In this document: piece after piece, positions 46,480-56,509 of the stretch
Layout of the letters: each line of letters begins with the position of its first letter
Position numbering within the stretch: position 1 is the first letter of the stretch
NCBI GenBank assembly: GCA_036971475.1
Contig: JBAIZL010000001.1
Coordinates: 93,435,483-93,499,482, forward strand
Reading direction: 5' to 3'
DNA from: Prosapia bicincta
Lineage: Eukaryota > Arthropoda > Insecta > Hemiptera > Cercopidae
DNA length: 64,000 bases
The notes under the pieces: generated by a model
The model's input: only the letters and a program-made list of their open reading frames with translations
Databases searched by the model: none
What the model was told of the DNA's origin: nothing
Made by a program: the position numbers and the translations under genes

Positions 46480-48520
46480 GGGTATTATTATTATTATTAT
46501 TAAAACTCGGAGGGACCTTATCGGTATAGAGCAATTAGCTATAGTCTCTTCCCATCCCTACCACAGGTTTAGTCTAGTGGATACCTACCTCTTTGCAGAA
46601 TCCAAGTACCCACCTGATGCTAAACCTTCTGATATTCTCTGGTGTACATACCTGCCAGCCAAATCACTTTCTCCTTGGGAACTCACAGATGATTGAGCTT
46701 TCCTCTTGGTTCTTGTTGCATCTCTTGCACACAGGGGACCTAGATCTTCCAATTTTGTATTGGAACCCCCTCAGATCCCCATGGCCTGTGACCAGCTCTA
46801 CAGTAACTCTGAGTTGAGGCTACTTAAAGAGAGTAGTTCTTTGCCAAACAAATCTCCCGAGTATCTCCACAGTACCTTTGATTTGTTACACCCCAAAGTC
46901 GCATTTCATTCTTCCCTGCACAACCTGTTTATATGTACCGTGATCCTCTTGCGCCCCTCCTAAGGTAGCAAACCCACTGCCCTCAGCAACGGTCCTTGAG
47001 TTATACACCCTTGTTTTGCTAAGGTATCTGCTCTCTCATTCCCTATCCAGCCAGAATGACCTGGAATTCAGGTTAGGTTGAGCGAATTATACTTACCCAG
47101 CTCTGCTAGAGAAGCTGTAATGCCAGCCACCAGCTTAGAGCTGGTACTAGCCTTACATAAAACTTCAGAGCTGCCTGACTGTCCGAGCAAATCCAGATGG
47201 TCTTGCCCCTTTTGCCAGACCCTATTATTTCCTATCTTCTAGGCGAAGACAGAATCTGTCTTGGTGTCTCGGTCCACGAAGCCGGCTCCCATGGCTTCCT
47301 TCATCTTGGACCCATCCGTGAACCAGATTTCACCATGTTTGGATTTACATTCTGTCCATGCCTCTCTTGCAGGAATATGGATTTTGTAATTTCTTTTTTC
47401 CCTTATAAGAGACAATATCTTATCCTGACATTCTATCCAGAGCTCCTTCAGTGAATCACCAAATAGCTGTTTATGTCGTTTGCTACTTGTCTTCCACAGC
47501 CCGGTACAATTTCACCAGTATGCAGTTTTCATTGCCTCCATCCTAATTTGAAGACCAAAGATGGAAAACCCAACATAACCCTCATGGTGTGCTCCTCCTT
47601 GTAGCTGTTATGCCTCTAAGGAAGAACACTTATCTTCCATGTTTTTTCACTTATCCTCCAAGTGTTCACTCCAAAGTAGTAGCTTCTTATCCAGAATAAC
47701 TCCCAGATATTTAGAGCTCTCAACATAGCTTATTTTGGTAATTCCATCATCTCTAGCGATTTAGTTTTATATCGCCTAGTGAAGATGAGTGCCACAGATT
47801 TCTCTCCTTGAATGCATAGTGCTTTTTCCCTGCACCATGCTTCTGTTGTTACCTTGAGTGTCTCTTGAAACAGATCTCTGAGGTCCTCTTCAAATGGCTC
47901 CCTAACAAGGATAGCTGTCATCTGCATATCCTACCACTTTAACACCGTAGACCGTTCACTACAAAGCTCCAGAGCAGAGGGAATAATACCCCACCCTGCG
48001 GGCAACTTTCTGAGACCATCCCACTTGTCGTGCAGGGTACAGTACTTATATGGTTTTCCAAGGAACTCATAATCCAATTTATAATTCCGTCAGAAATCCT
48101 GTGATTCTTGATGGGCCTAGAGGTATTGTTAAAAGCCCCTTCCACATCAAGAAAAGCCCCAATACATACCTCTTGTTGTTGATCTGACCCTCAATGAAGT
48201 CCACAACCGACAACAGTGCAGTCTCCTCTCACCTAATAGTCAGGTAGGCTTGTTGGTCCTTATGAAGTTGGATACTGCTTCAGACTTCAAATGGCCTTTC
48301 CAGTGTCTTTAACATGGAAGATACCCGTCTTGCCTCTAACTCGCAGTTCCACTTGAGTTTACCGGGTCCAGTGTTTATCAGCGAGAGAGGGCAATTTTTG
48401 TCAAACGACGTGGAAATTGCAGTCCTCATTATTTTCCAGTACATTTGGTGTACTAAACTTACCACAGAAGTCTGATATCTGCCTCCTCACCAAGGACTAA
48501 AAACCTTCCCAGTTTGTCCT
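46480..48520 (-). mobile_element. LINE A (I/R1 group): RT to 3' end, (TAA)n tail
   Basis: On the minus strand: SSMLKTLERPFEV (48312 region), an acidic active-site region VEGAFNNTSRPI (48142), CPQGGVLFPLLW (48004-47969), the YADD box in VVGYADDS near 47935, thumb MMELPK to FRESSKVTT-type sequence, and an RNase H/C-terminus from about 47350 to 46530. The element ends in an (ATT)n run at 46481-46503 (TAA repeats in sense), the tail type of I-like elements. Frames are broken repeatedly. Endonuclease and the RT N-terminus are absent, and a separate ORF1 piece in the same orientation is at 55143-55356. Confidence 0.78.
47939..48145 (-). pseudogene. LINE A reverse transcriptase palm fragment
   Basis: A 68-codon open piece. 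It starts EGAFNNTSRPIKNH (second Asp-type motif A written EGAF where active enzymes have an acidic residue here), continues GIINWIMSSLENH and ends with SCPQGGVLFPLLWSFVVNGL (motif B). Motif C (YADD) lies a few bases downstream in another frame, which shows a frameshift in the palm itself. Confidence 0.8.
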
Positions 48521-49058
48521 TCTTGGGTTCCTCCCGGTACCCCAGTCAGACATATACATTACTAACTTCACTATTGTGAATAACACACTATTACACATTC
48601 TACAGACACCACATATTCAACACAATCTCTAAACATCACAATATTTACACCTTCTCTTAGGTATTTTGACTGGTCAGAACCGCTGCACTTTGGAAGTGCT
48701 GAAAAGGCCAGAGCTTAGCATAACTCTGGTCCGGGATACTGATATGAGCTTGCTCTGCTGAGACGTAAGCGCGGTCCCCTTCCTTGATCAGGGAGTGTCT
48801 GCGCTTTACAGGTGTTGGAGCCTGTGTATAGTATTACTAGTACTCGACTGATGCCCATTCAGTTGAGCTAAGGAGAATAGCTCGACTCAGAGTTCTGAGG
48901 ATTGGAAATGATCTTAATGTGATCCAAGGGTGCGCTTCTTCCTATAGTCTCGCCCGTAACGCTTTTAAAGTTTCTCCTTTCCTTATTAACAAGGCTATTA
49001 CTGCCTGTGTTGGAAATCCTGTAGCCTCTATTAAGAAACTTAGAAACAGAAGATTGTA
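48520..49058 (+). mobile_element. LINE B copy 2, 5' leader and start
   Basis: It begins with an untranslated leader (GGTACCCCAGTCAGACATAT, CTCAGAGTTCTGAGGATTGG, TGATCCAAGGGTGCG) also seen in part at 12990-13080, then CCTGTAGCCTCTATTAAGAA as at 13348. The sequence ends where the inverted LINE C starts (about 49060) and resumes after it at about 50717, with about 200 bases of ORF1 missing compared with copy 1. Confidence 0.75.
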
Positions 49059-49065
49059 CTTACTT

Positions 49066-50132
49066 ACTTACTAGCCAACGCCCACCCTTGGCTGTCAAGC
49101 CATTTGGCGGCGCGCTGACCAGTATAATCGAGAGATCCTTGTGGCCTCTGTCTCATCTGTGGGACTGTGGTCCAGCGATGAGCAAGTGCGAAGGTGTTCA
49201 GCTGTCATGGTGCCGCTTCCACATAGGGTGCATTCGGGTGATGGTACAGCATGTATCTTGTGAAGGTGCGCAGCCAGATAGTCATGTCCGGTCGTCAAGC
49301 GGAAGAGAGCCACACTCTCGTGTCGTGGCAGCCGACCGTCCGTTATTAGGGTAGCCCAGCTTTTGTTTCGGGATGTTTCGGTTCTAGCAGATACAGTGCT
49401 TCTCTGTAATACGCTGTTTATCCGGGCCTTCATTGTAGTGAGGGTAATGGATTGGCACGGCTGTGGTAGTGCCACTCCCTGCTTGGCCAGTTGGTCTGCT
49501 TTTTCATTGCCTTGAATGTTTACGTGTCTTGGGATCCACTGCAAGTGAATTTGCCATCCCCTATCCTGTAAAGTCTCTAGCTTTTGGCGACAGTCCGTGG
49601 TTCTGTTACAGTCTGTCACTCTATTACTAGATACACTGAGAATTGCTGCCATTGAGTGAATTAAAAAGACTCCCTGGGCGGGTGGTTCTATTTTCTCGAG
49701 TTCTGTGGCAGCCGCTAAGATAGCTGCCACTTCGCCATCATAGTTGCATTGGTTACTTCCAACAGCGACAGATCCCTCAAATAAGGTACAATGAAACCCT
49801 GCTCCCGTGTGTCCACTTTGTGGCAAGGATGAGCCGTCTGTATAAACATGTAACCATTCGTCTGGTGGGTAGTCGCTGTTGATGGTTGCTATCGCAGCTG
49901 TCCTCAGCTCCTCTGGATGGTAATTTATTTTTGCTTCAGTGATTCCGGGTAGAGTCATCTTAACCGCAGGTAGGTGATGGAAAACTCGGTATGGGTTTGT
50001 CGATGGGGCTATATTCCCTGGTTCTATACTGTATTTTTTATATAGTTCCTTATAGACAACAAGGGGGGTTTTTTGTGTTTTGAGCCTACTTGCAGCTTCC
50101 CTGTAGTTTCCCCATCTACTGTGGTATCCCAA
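49066..50132 (-). pseudogene. LINE C RNase H and C-terminal knuckle
   Basis: An open frame of 345 codons (50132-49095). The RNase H runs from VYTDGSSLPQSGHTGAGFHC (catalytic Asp) through YDGEVAAILAAATELEKI (Glu) and IHSMAAILSVSSN (where the active Asp of DSMAA has become His) to WIPRHVNIQGNEKADQLAK. After it come helices and the knuckle CTLCGSGTMTAEHLRTC, then ISRLYWSARRQMA. The D-to-H change would kill the RNase H although the frame is open. The frame overlaps the next one (50024-50542) in a different phase, marking a frameshift at about 50080-50130. Confidence 0.87.
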
Positions 50133-50712
50133 AAACAGAGACTGAGCTTGTCTCGTCTAACATGGATAGGCTCCATCTGCAGTTGTGCCTCCATGGCAGC
50201 TATTGGGGTTGATTTAGGGGCGCCCGTTATTACCCGCAGTGTGCAATTCTGAACTTTATCCAGTTTTCGAGAAGTTACGCCTGCCGTGGTGATGGTTGCT
50301 TCCGAAACGTACTCCAGGATAGGCCTTACATAGGTTCTGTATGTGGTGGCCAGAACATCTTGGCTCACTCCCCATGAAGTTGCCGTGAGACGCTTCAATA
50401 TCCTAGCTCTTTTTGTGGCTCTGTTGGCGTACTCTTCTATATGTGCCCGCCATGTCATTTTGCTGTCTATTGTCATTCCTAGATACTCTGAGATGCCACT
50501 CTCACAAAGCTCGCTTCCCTCGCAGTGCAACTTTATCTCCACGCGTTTTGTGGATAATGTGAATAGTTAGTACAGCGTCTTACTCTTATTTATTTGCATT
50601 GCATTTGCTTCGGTCCACGACTTCAACTTAGCGATAGCTTGGTTGGCTGCTTCTTCCAGCGATTTCATATTGGACCCAGTGACCCAAAATATTAGTTACG
50701 GACGTTATCCCT
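50024..50712 (-). pseudogene. LINE C RT C-terminal half
   Basis: From about 50700 the frame reads WVTGSNMKSLEEAANQA, AKLKSWTEANAMQINKSKT (motif D region), a stop at about 50566, then 50542-50024: YLGMTIDSKMTWRAHIEEYA, RLTATSWGVSQDVLATTYRT, YVRPILEYVSEATIT and LDKVQNCTLRVITGAPKSTP. This is the usual thumb of jockey-like RTs. The YADD box is just missing at the 5' truncation. Confidence 0.85.
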
Positions 50713-50716
50713 ATAA

Positions 50717-51690
50717 TGAAAATGGACAAAGGAGAAAAAGTAGCAACAGCGTCTTTTATCGTAACTTTTGGAAAGCCGGAAATACCCGAATACTTGCATG
50801 CAGGTTACCAAAGGCTCTGAGTGAGACCATATGCGGCTAACCCTAGACGCTGCTTTAAGTGTCAGCGTTTTGGGCATATCAGCTCTACCTGTTTGAAGCA
50901 GAGAGTGTGTAGTAAATGTAGAGTAGAAGGTCATGATGATAAGGAATGCATTAATTCTCCAAAGTGCGCCAACTGTGGTGGTGACCACCCAGCGTGATCT
51001 TACAACTACCCTACTTTTAAGGAAGAGAAGGCTATCCTAGACATCATGGCAAAAGACAAGATATCGTTTTCAGAGGCCAAAAAAATTTATAGACCTATTT
51101 AGCCAAAGGCTGATGTCAAGACTTATGCCGCTGCTCTGACCGCTTCCAAATCGTCTTGTACCAACTGTGCCTTCAAAGAAAATTGAAGTTCTAACAGAAC
51201 AAGTTTCTCCCCTGATGTCCTTAGTTACAAATGGTTCTAGCTTGAGTTTGGTACAACCTGCAACAACGCATTGTTATTTACCTCTTGTACCAATCTCTTC
51301 CACTGGGGGAATTGGAGTACAAAATAAATCATCAAATGAGCTTTGTGTTTCTGTGCAGAAGACATTGCCAATGGGTAATAAACCTTATGTGCCCAAGATG
51401 TTGGAAAAAACAAAACGCATAGACCAGTGGTAAATCAGACCACATCGCCACCGTTGTTATCGGGTATTAAAAATATTGCTAAGGGAATGCAAAAACCACC
51501 CCTCCTAAACCCAAAACTTCCTCAGATTCTATCCCTGAACGGGTGGATATGGAATATGAGAAATTTTAGCCTGAGACGTCTTCGAACGTCACAGGCAAGC
51601 GAGAGAGAACCAATGGGTGTCAGAGGAATCCATTGCTAAATTGATAAATGTTTTTGCTTAGGAAGTCAGTGGATACAATGGAACGTTAAC
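50717..51690 (+). pseudogene. LINE B copy 2 ORF1, first version
   Basis: Open in pieces: GEKVATASFIVTFGKPEIPE, LHAGYQRL, a stop, VRPYAANPRRCFKCQRFGH. All three zinc knuckles are visible in one frame at 50851-50995: CFKCQRFGHISSTC, CSKCRVEGHDDKEC and CANCGGDHPA. Then TFKEEKAILDIMAKDKISFS and YAAALTASKSSC. This is the best preserved ORF1 in the window and shows the canonical jockey three-knuckle layout. Confidence 0.85.
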
Positions 51691-52690
51691 GGTGTTAGGA
51701 CTCACATATAAGATCTTAAAGTACTCGTGCGAGATGTGTATCCAATGTTTCTATGTTTACAGGAGACACCTCCACGAATCGCGTAATTTCCATTTCAGGA
51801 AGTACTTTCTTCCATTTCTTTCATACTTACATTTGGCAAACCAGAGATACCCGTATATACACATGCGGGTTACCAGACCATACGTGGCTAACCCTAGGCG
51901 CTGCTTCAAGTGTCAGCTGTACCCGCGGTAAATGTGGCGAGGAAGGCTACGATAAAAAGGAGTGCGTAAATTCTCCAAAGTGCGCTAACTGTGGTGGTGA
52001 CCACTAGGCGCGATCATATGACTTCTAACTTTAAAGAGGAAAAGGCTATTTTCAGCGTCATGACTAAAGATAGGATATCCTTTTCACATGCAAAAAAAAA
52101 TTTATAGGTCCGCCAAACCAAAGGTTGACGGTAAGACCTATGCCGCTACTGTTACCGCTATGACATCATCTTGTTTAAATTGTGCCGACGTGGCAAAAAA
52201 GATAGAGAATTCTAATTGACCAAGTTTCTCGTCTACTCTCGCTAGTCACATGTGGTCAATCTTTGAATATTAAAGAACCTGCAAAGACATCACTTGATTT
52301 ACCTCTCCTACCGAGCTCCTCCGCAGAGGGGTTAGGTGGCTGAACCAAATCTGTGAATGAAATATGCATCTCCGCACAAAAGAAATCGCCTAGCAGTATA
52401 AAGTCTATTGCGTCCAAATAAGTATCCCAACTAAATACAGCGAAAAGTATGTCTGTAGTCCAAACCAGTAAATCCCATCAACTATGTTGGGTGCCAATAA
52501 CCGTATCAATAAATTAGGGCATGATAACAAAACCCCTCCGAAATCCAAATCTTCCTCAGATTCCATCCCTGAACGGGTGGATATGGAATCTGAGGAATGT
52601 AAGCCTAAGACGTCTTCGAATGACACAGGCAAACAAGAAGAAACCAGAGTCAGAAAGAGAAAGAGTGTCAGAGAAAGCCATGGAACGTCA
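51691..52690 (+). pseudogene. LINE B copy 2: duplicated ORF1 segment
   Basis: After the start of the endonuclease (about 51671-51790, WNVNGVRTH then CLQETPPRIA), the sequence returns to ORF1 at about 51815: FILTFGKPEIPVYTHAGYQ, VSCTRGKCGEEGYDKKEC-type knuckle, CANCGGDH (51985-52008), FKEEKAIFSVMTKDRISFS and YAATVTAMTSSC-like sequence. At 52680 the endonuclease starts again. About 1 kb of ORF1-endonuclease junction is thus present twice in tandem, both copies diverged. Confidence 0.8.
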
Positions 52691-53830
52691 ACGGTGTTAG
52701 GAGTCACATAGAAGATCTTAAAGTACTTGCGCGAGATGTGTATCCAATGCTTGTACGTGTACAGGATACACATCTCCACTAAGCGCATAGTTTCCATTTA
52801 AGGGAGTATTCAGTTTTTAGATCGGTCTTTGTTACAGAAGATCGAGCTAGAGGTGGCTTAGCCATCTTGGCCCGTGACTGTATCGATGCTGTTTCTTTAA
52901 ACTTAATAACTCCTTTACAAGCAGTAGCCGTTCAAACTGCTGTCCTGTATAAAATCACTGTGTGTTGTGTCTACTTGCCACCACAAGATAATTTGCAAAA
53001 CAGTGTTTTAGTGATCTTAATAAGGCAGTTACCGACTCCGTTTTTATTGGTAGGAGATTTCAATGGCCACCATTTGTCTTGGGGATCTTCGTCTAGCAAC
53101 TCTCGAGGTCAACTTGTGGAGAGTGTAAGAACGGAACTGGACTTATGTCTGCTAAATGACGGTTTGCCTACTCATTTAGTAGCATCTACTGGTGGATAGA
53201 CAGCTGTTGACCTATCAATCTGCAGCCCTTTTCTGGCTGCTAGATGCACATGGTCAGTGCTTAACGACCTGTATGGAAGGGACCATGACCTAATTAGGAT
53301 CAATTTATGTGGATTTTGTGAAAAGCCAACCAGGACGCCTTTTCGAAATATTTTGTATCACTTGACACGGGTTTATCTGACACCCATCGATGCAATTGTT
53401 GAAAATTTTACCAATACTATTTTGAATGCTGCTGAAAAAAACATTTCTAAATCATCTGTGTACGCACGCCATCCACCTGTTCTGTAGTGGAACTATGAAT
53501 GCACAAAAATTCTCCATCTACGACGAAGAGCTCTAAGGAGATTTAAGCAAACCAAACAAATATACCTTCAGACCGCCTTCAGGAATATCAACTACTCTGT
53601 GCGAAAGCACGGAGGTTATTTAGGCTGAGTAGGATGAATTCTTGGGCACAGTACATTTGCACAAATAGACGAACAACTCCATCCACCACAGTATGGAGGA
53701 AGTTAAAATCAGTTTGTAGTACTTCCATTTCTTTGCCAGCCATTACGCTAAAGCAGTTGGAAGGTAGATCGATCACAAAGATTTGGGATATTGCTATTGT
53801 ACTGGGAACAATATTTTCTAACTTTTCTGC
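52690..53830 (+). pseudogene. LINE B copy 2 AP endonuclease and linker
   Basis: From SHIEDLKVLARDVYPML (52695 on) through frame 52867-53199: VAVQTAVLYKITVCCVYLPP, FLLVGDFNGHHLSWGSSSSN (catalytic DxN kept; His of NxH position is Gly-His-His) and RTELDLCLLNDG, then a stop, SVLNDLYGRDHDLIRI (53251 on), and the linker YLTPIDAIVENFTNTILNAA. The N-terminal catalytic Asn/Glu part is out of frame. It ends at TIFSNFSA near 53830, where a foreign leader-like block starts. Confidence 0.85.
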
Positions 53831-54188
53831 CCCGCAGGAGAGGTGCAGACTACCCGCACCTACTAAAAGGGCTTTGGCGTCCCTCGCGGTATCCCAGCCA
53901 AACATATACACTACTATACACTTTCTACAGACACAATCTCTAAACATTTCAACACTTACATCTTCTCTTAGGGATTTTTGACGGGTCAGAACCGTTTGCG
54001 CGTTGAGAGTGCTGATAGTCCAGAGCTTGACAAATTCTGGTCTAAGACGCTGCTGTGATCTTGCTCTGCTGAAGACATAAGCGCGTTTGCTGGTCCGCTA
54101 GCCACTTTGGTCCTTGGTCAGGGAGTGTCCGCGGTGCACAGGTGTCGGAGCCTGAGCACAGTATTACGAGTTCTCGACTGATGCCCAA
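53831..54188 (+). repeat. LINE leader block inside LINE B copy 2
   Basis: CCGCAGGAGAGGTGCAGACT begins a block that continues TATCCCAGCCAAACATATAC, GACGGGTCAGAACCG, TGTCGGAGCCTGAGCACAGT and CTCGACTGATGCCC. It parallels 48520-48855 step by step, and its first 45 bases parallel 11599-11648. It interrupts the RT frame of LINE B and so is a separate 5'-leader insertion or a template-switch product. Confidence 0.75.
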
Positions 54189-55130
54189 ACTTGTCCTCCT
54201 TCGAATATACAGTCGTTTATTCAAGAAGCGACTGTAATTCCTCTTTTAAAACCAGGCAAAGACAAAACCAATCCCAGTAGTTACAGGCCTATATCTCTTA
54301 CAAGGGTCTTGTGCAAACTGCGGGAGACCAGGGGGTTAACCACCGTCTTGTCTTGTACCTAGAAACCAAGGATCTTCTTAGCAATGAACAGTGTGATATC
54401 AGACAAGCACGATCTACCGTTGACCAATTGGTTTTGTTAGAATCCGCTTTTCAAAATTCCTTTCTCTTGCGTCAAACACTCGTTGCGGTTTTCTTTGACC
54501 TTGAGAAGGCATATGATATGGCATGGAAAAGATGAATTTTAAATATGTTAAAGTCATAGGGTATAAAGGGGAACATCCTAGTATTCATCGTAAACTTTCT
54601 GTCAAATAGGTCCTTCCGTGTTCGTTTTAAGTCTTTTATTTGATAAAAGACTGTCATGGATCCCACATGTTCGTGATTTGAAGGTGAGATGCAGCAAGAA
54701 ATTGGATATGTTAAGAGTCCTTAGTGGTACGAATTAGGACGCTGACAGAACTAGTATGTTTCTTTTTTATCGTGCAGTCGTTAGATCGTGCATAGATTAT
54801 GGCTGTCAAGCCTATTCATCAGCACGATCTATAGTTCTGAATACTCTCGATGCCGTCCACCACTCTGGACTTAGACTTGCTGCTGGTGCGTTTAGAACTA
54901 TCCCAATCCCTAGTTTTCTTGTCCAGGTTGCGGAACCTTCTTTGTCAAAATGATGTCAAATGTTACAATATCGTACATTTCTGGTCTTTGAAGCAAACCT
55001 AACCATCCGGCATTCAAATTTGTCTTTCATATCCAATATGCACCTAATTATAATGTACGTCAATGTTCAACTGCACCATTCGGCATAAGGACGAAACGCA
55101 TAATGGATATCTGTGAGTTGGTACTTCCTA
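54189..55130 (+). pseudogene. LINE B copy 2 RT remnant
   Basis: KLVLLRIYSRLF, a YRPISLT-type segment (about 54281), then frame 54311-54535 with DQLVLLESAFQNSFLLRQT and VAVFFDLEKAYDMAW, the motif A box with its catalytic Asp. Motifs B and C are deleted. Thumb sequence resumes at LFDKRLSWIPHVRDLK (about 54640) and continues in 54756-54953 (FYRAVVRSCIDYGCQAYSSA). The copy ends near 55130, before the RNase H, without a poly(A). Confidence 0.82.
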
Positions 55131-55142
55131 ATACAGAAGAAA

Positions 55143-55356
55143 GGACTAGCCTTGCCTGAGCCCCATCCTCGAGCTTAACTGATGGTACCATTTCTCGCAC
55201 CCATTTTGCCAATTCTTCCTCGACACAAATGAAGGCTGCTACTCCATCCCTCAAGTATGAGTCCCTGAACTGGGGAACAAAACCTCCACTAGGAATATCC
55301 AAAATTCGGTCCATGAGAGGGCCCTTAAGGTTGCCGCCATCTCCATCCTCACGCCT
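55143..55356 (-). pseudogene. LINE A ORF1 fragment
   Basis: On the minus strand: RILDIPSGGFVPQFRDSYLR, then EEELAKWVREMVPSVKLEDG. This ends like the ORF1 proteins of I/R1-type LINEs (ELAKWV.EMVP). The direction agrees with LINE A at 46480-48520 and the piece lies at the opposite border of the piggyBac gap, so it is taken as LINE A's 5' remnant. About 2 kb of LINE A (rest of ORF1, endonuclease, start of RT) is missing between the two pieces. Confidence 0.65.
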
Positions 55357-55357
55357 A

Positions 55358-55720
55358 CATGGCTGTAGTAAACACTTTTGGTCTATTTACAAAACAGTAA
55401 CAAATAAACTCATAACAATTACAGATTTTAAAGAGGGGCAATACTTGACAGCTGGTTAGATTAATAGTTAGAGCAATGATAATTTTTGTTGTAATAAAAT
55501 TAAAGAACAACAACCTGGTCCGTCTAAACATATCACAGCCCATAAATTAAAAGAGGCAAAACAATGACGCAGCAAAAGCTGCTATAAAAACTGGTCAAAA
55601 CTGTTGGTCATGTAACCACTATTTTAGTAACAAATAGGGTACTGAAATGTAATATATGTGAAGAAACTATGTGCAAAGACTGTTTATCATTATGCTCAAG
55701 TTCTATGAAGAATTAATTTT
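55358..55720 (+). pseudogene. piggyBac transposase relic, 3' part
   Basis: It repeats the 107 bases before the interruption (ATGGCTGTAGTAAACACTT to GCTGGTTAGATTAAT) and then continues with decayed C-terminal sequence to the Cys-rich end KCNICEETMCKDCLSLCSSS (about 55645-55710), the cross-brace zinc finger that closes piggyBac transposases. With 45590-46479 it forms one interrupted gene. Confidence 0.8.
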
Positions 55721-56278
55721 AACAATTGTATTTTTAATGGTTTTTGATAATTTTTTTAAAAATCATTGTATCTGTTTCACTTATTTTTAGCTGCAGTAAC
55801 AACTTAAATTACAAGGTACATGTGTTGAAACGTTGTGACTAAAATTTGGTACACATGGCTCAAGAATGTAACAAACACTTTATTAGACCACATGTACCAA
55901 GTTAAGTCACACTTTTTTTGCAAAATGTTTAAAATGCATAATTAAATATATTTTAAAAAAATTAAGAATTTAAAGAAGAAAATATTGCTTGGGTGTCTAC
56001 ATGCTAATAACAATGTAAACGATAGTTTAGAATGGTTTGTTTGGCCTAAAACGGACTCTGACTAAGTAAAGAAATTAGGTTCTTTGTTGAAGCTGGTGAC
56101 ACAGAAACAATTCATGTCTTTTACAAAATTATGGGAGCTGAGGGACAAATTTACCAGAAATACTTAGCAAGTTCCAGGGACAACTGTATTACCAGTAACC
56201 AACTAGTTGTTAGAAAAAAAATCATGTTTTTTACATGTAACTTGTTTATTGGACTAAACTAATGGTTTGCATTTGCAG
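55721..56278. other. End of Cdc14 intron, no feature
   Basis: AT-rich; ends with the acceptor ATTTGCAG. Confidence 0.5.
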
Positions 56279-56509
56279 GTTATCCACTGCATTCACCAGA
56301 GTCTTACTTCTCATATTTCCGTTTGAATAACGTCAGCACTATTATACGCCTTAATAAGAAAATCTATGATGCAAATAGATTTCTGAATGCTGGCTTCGAC
56401 CACAAAGATTTGTTTTTCATTGATGGAAGTACTCCTAGTGATTACATTTTGAAACAGTTTCTCTCAATATCAGAAAATTCTTCAGGTGCTGTAGCAGTTC
56501 ATTGTAAAG
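56279..56509 (+). CDS. Cdc14: Cdc14 phosphatase, sixth visible exon (catalytic Cys)
   Basis: It codes [70 protein letters not shown] and [15 protein letters not shown] carries the general-acid Asp of the WPD-like loop. The final HCK holds the nucleophilic Cys of the P-loop. The acceptor TTTGCAG ends at 56278 and the donor GTTAGT begins at 56510. The exon is 231 bases and starts by completing the Gly codon left by the previous exon. All catalytic residues visible here are intact. Confidence 0.95.

Larger units (their letters stand above)
49060..50712 (-). mobile_element. LINE C (jockey/LOA-like), 5'-truncated, in LINE B
   Basis: A minus-strand LINE 3' half: it starts near the RT active site (LWVTGSNMKSLEEAANQAI, about 50695-50640), continues with the RT thumb and RNase H, and ends with a knuckle and a (TAAG)n tail (49061-49076 read as TACT repeats on the + strand). 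It is less AT-rich and better preserved than LINEs A and B, which fits with being the youngest. It sits inside LINE B. Confidence 0.85.
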
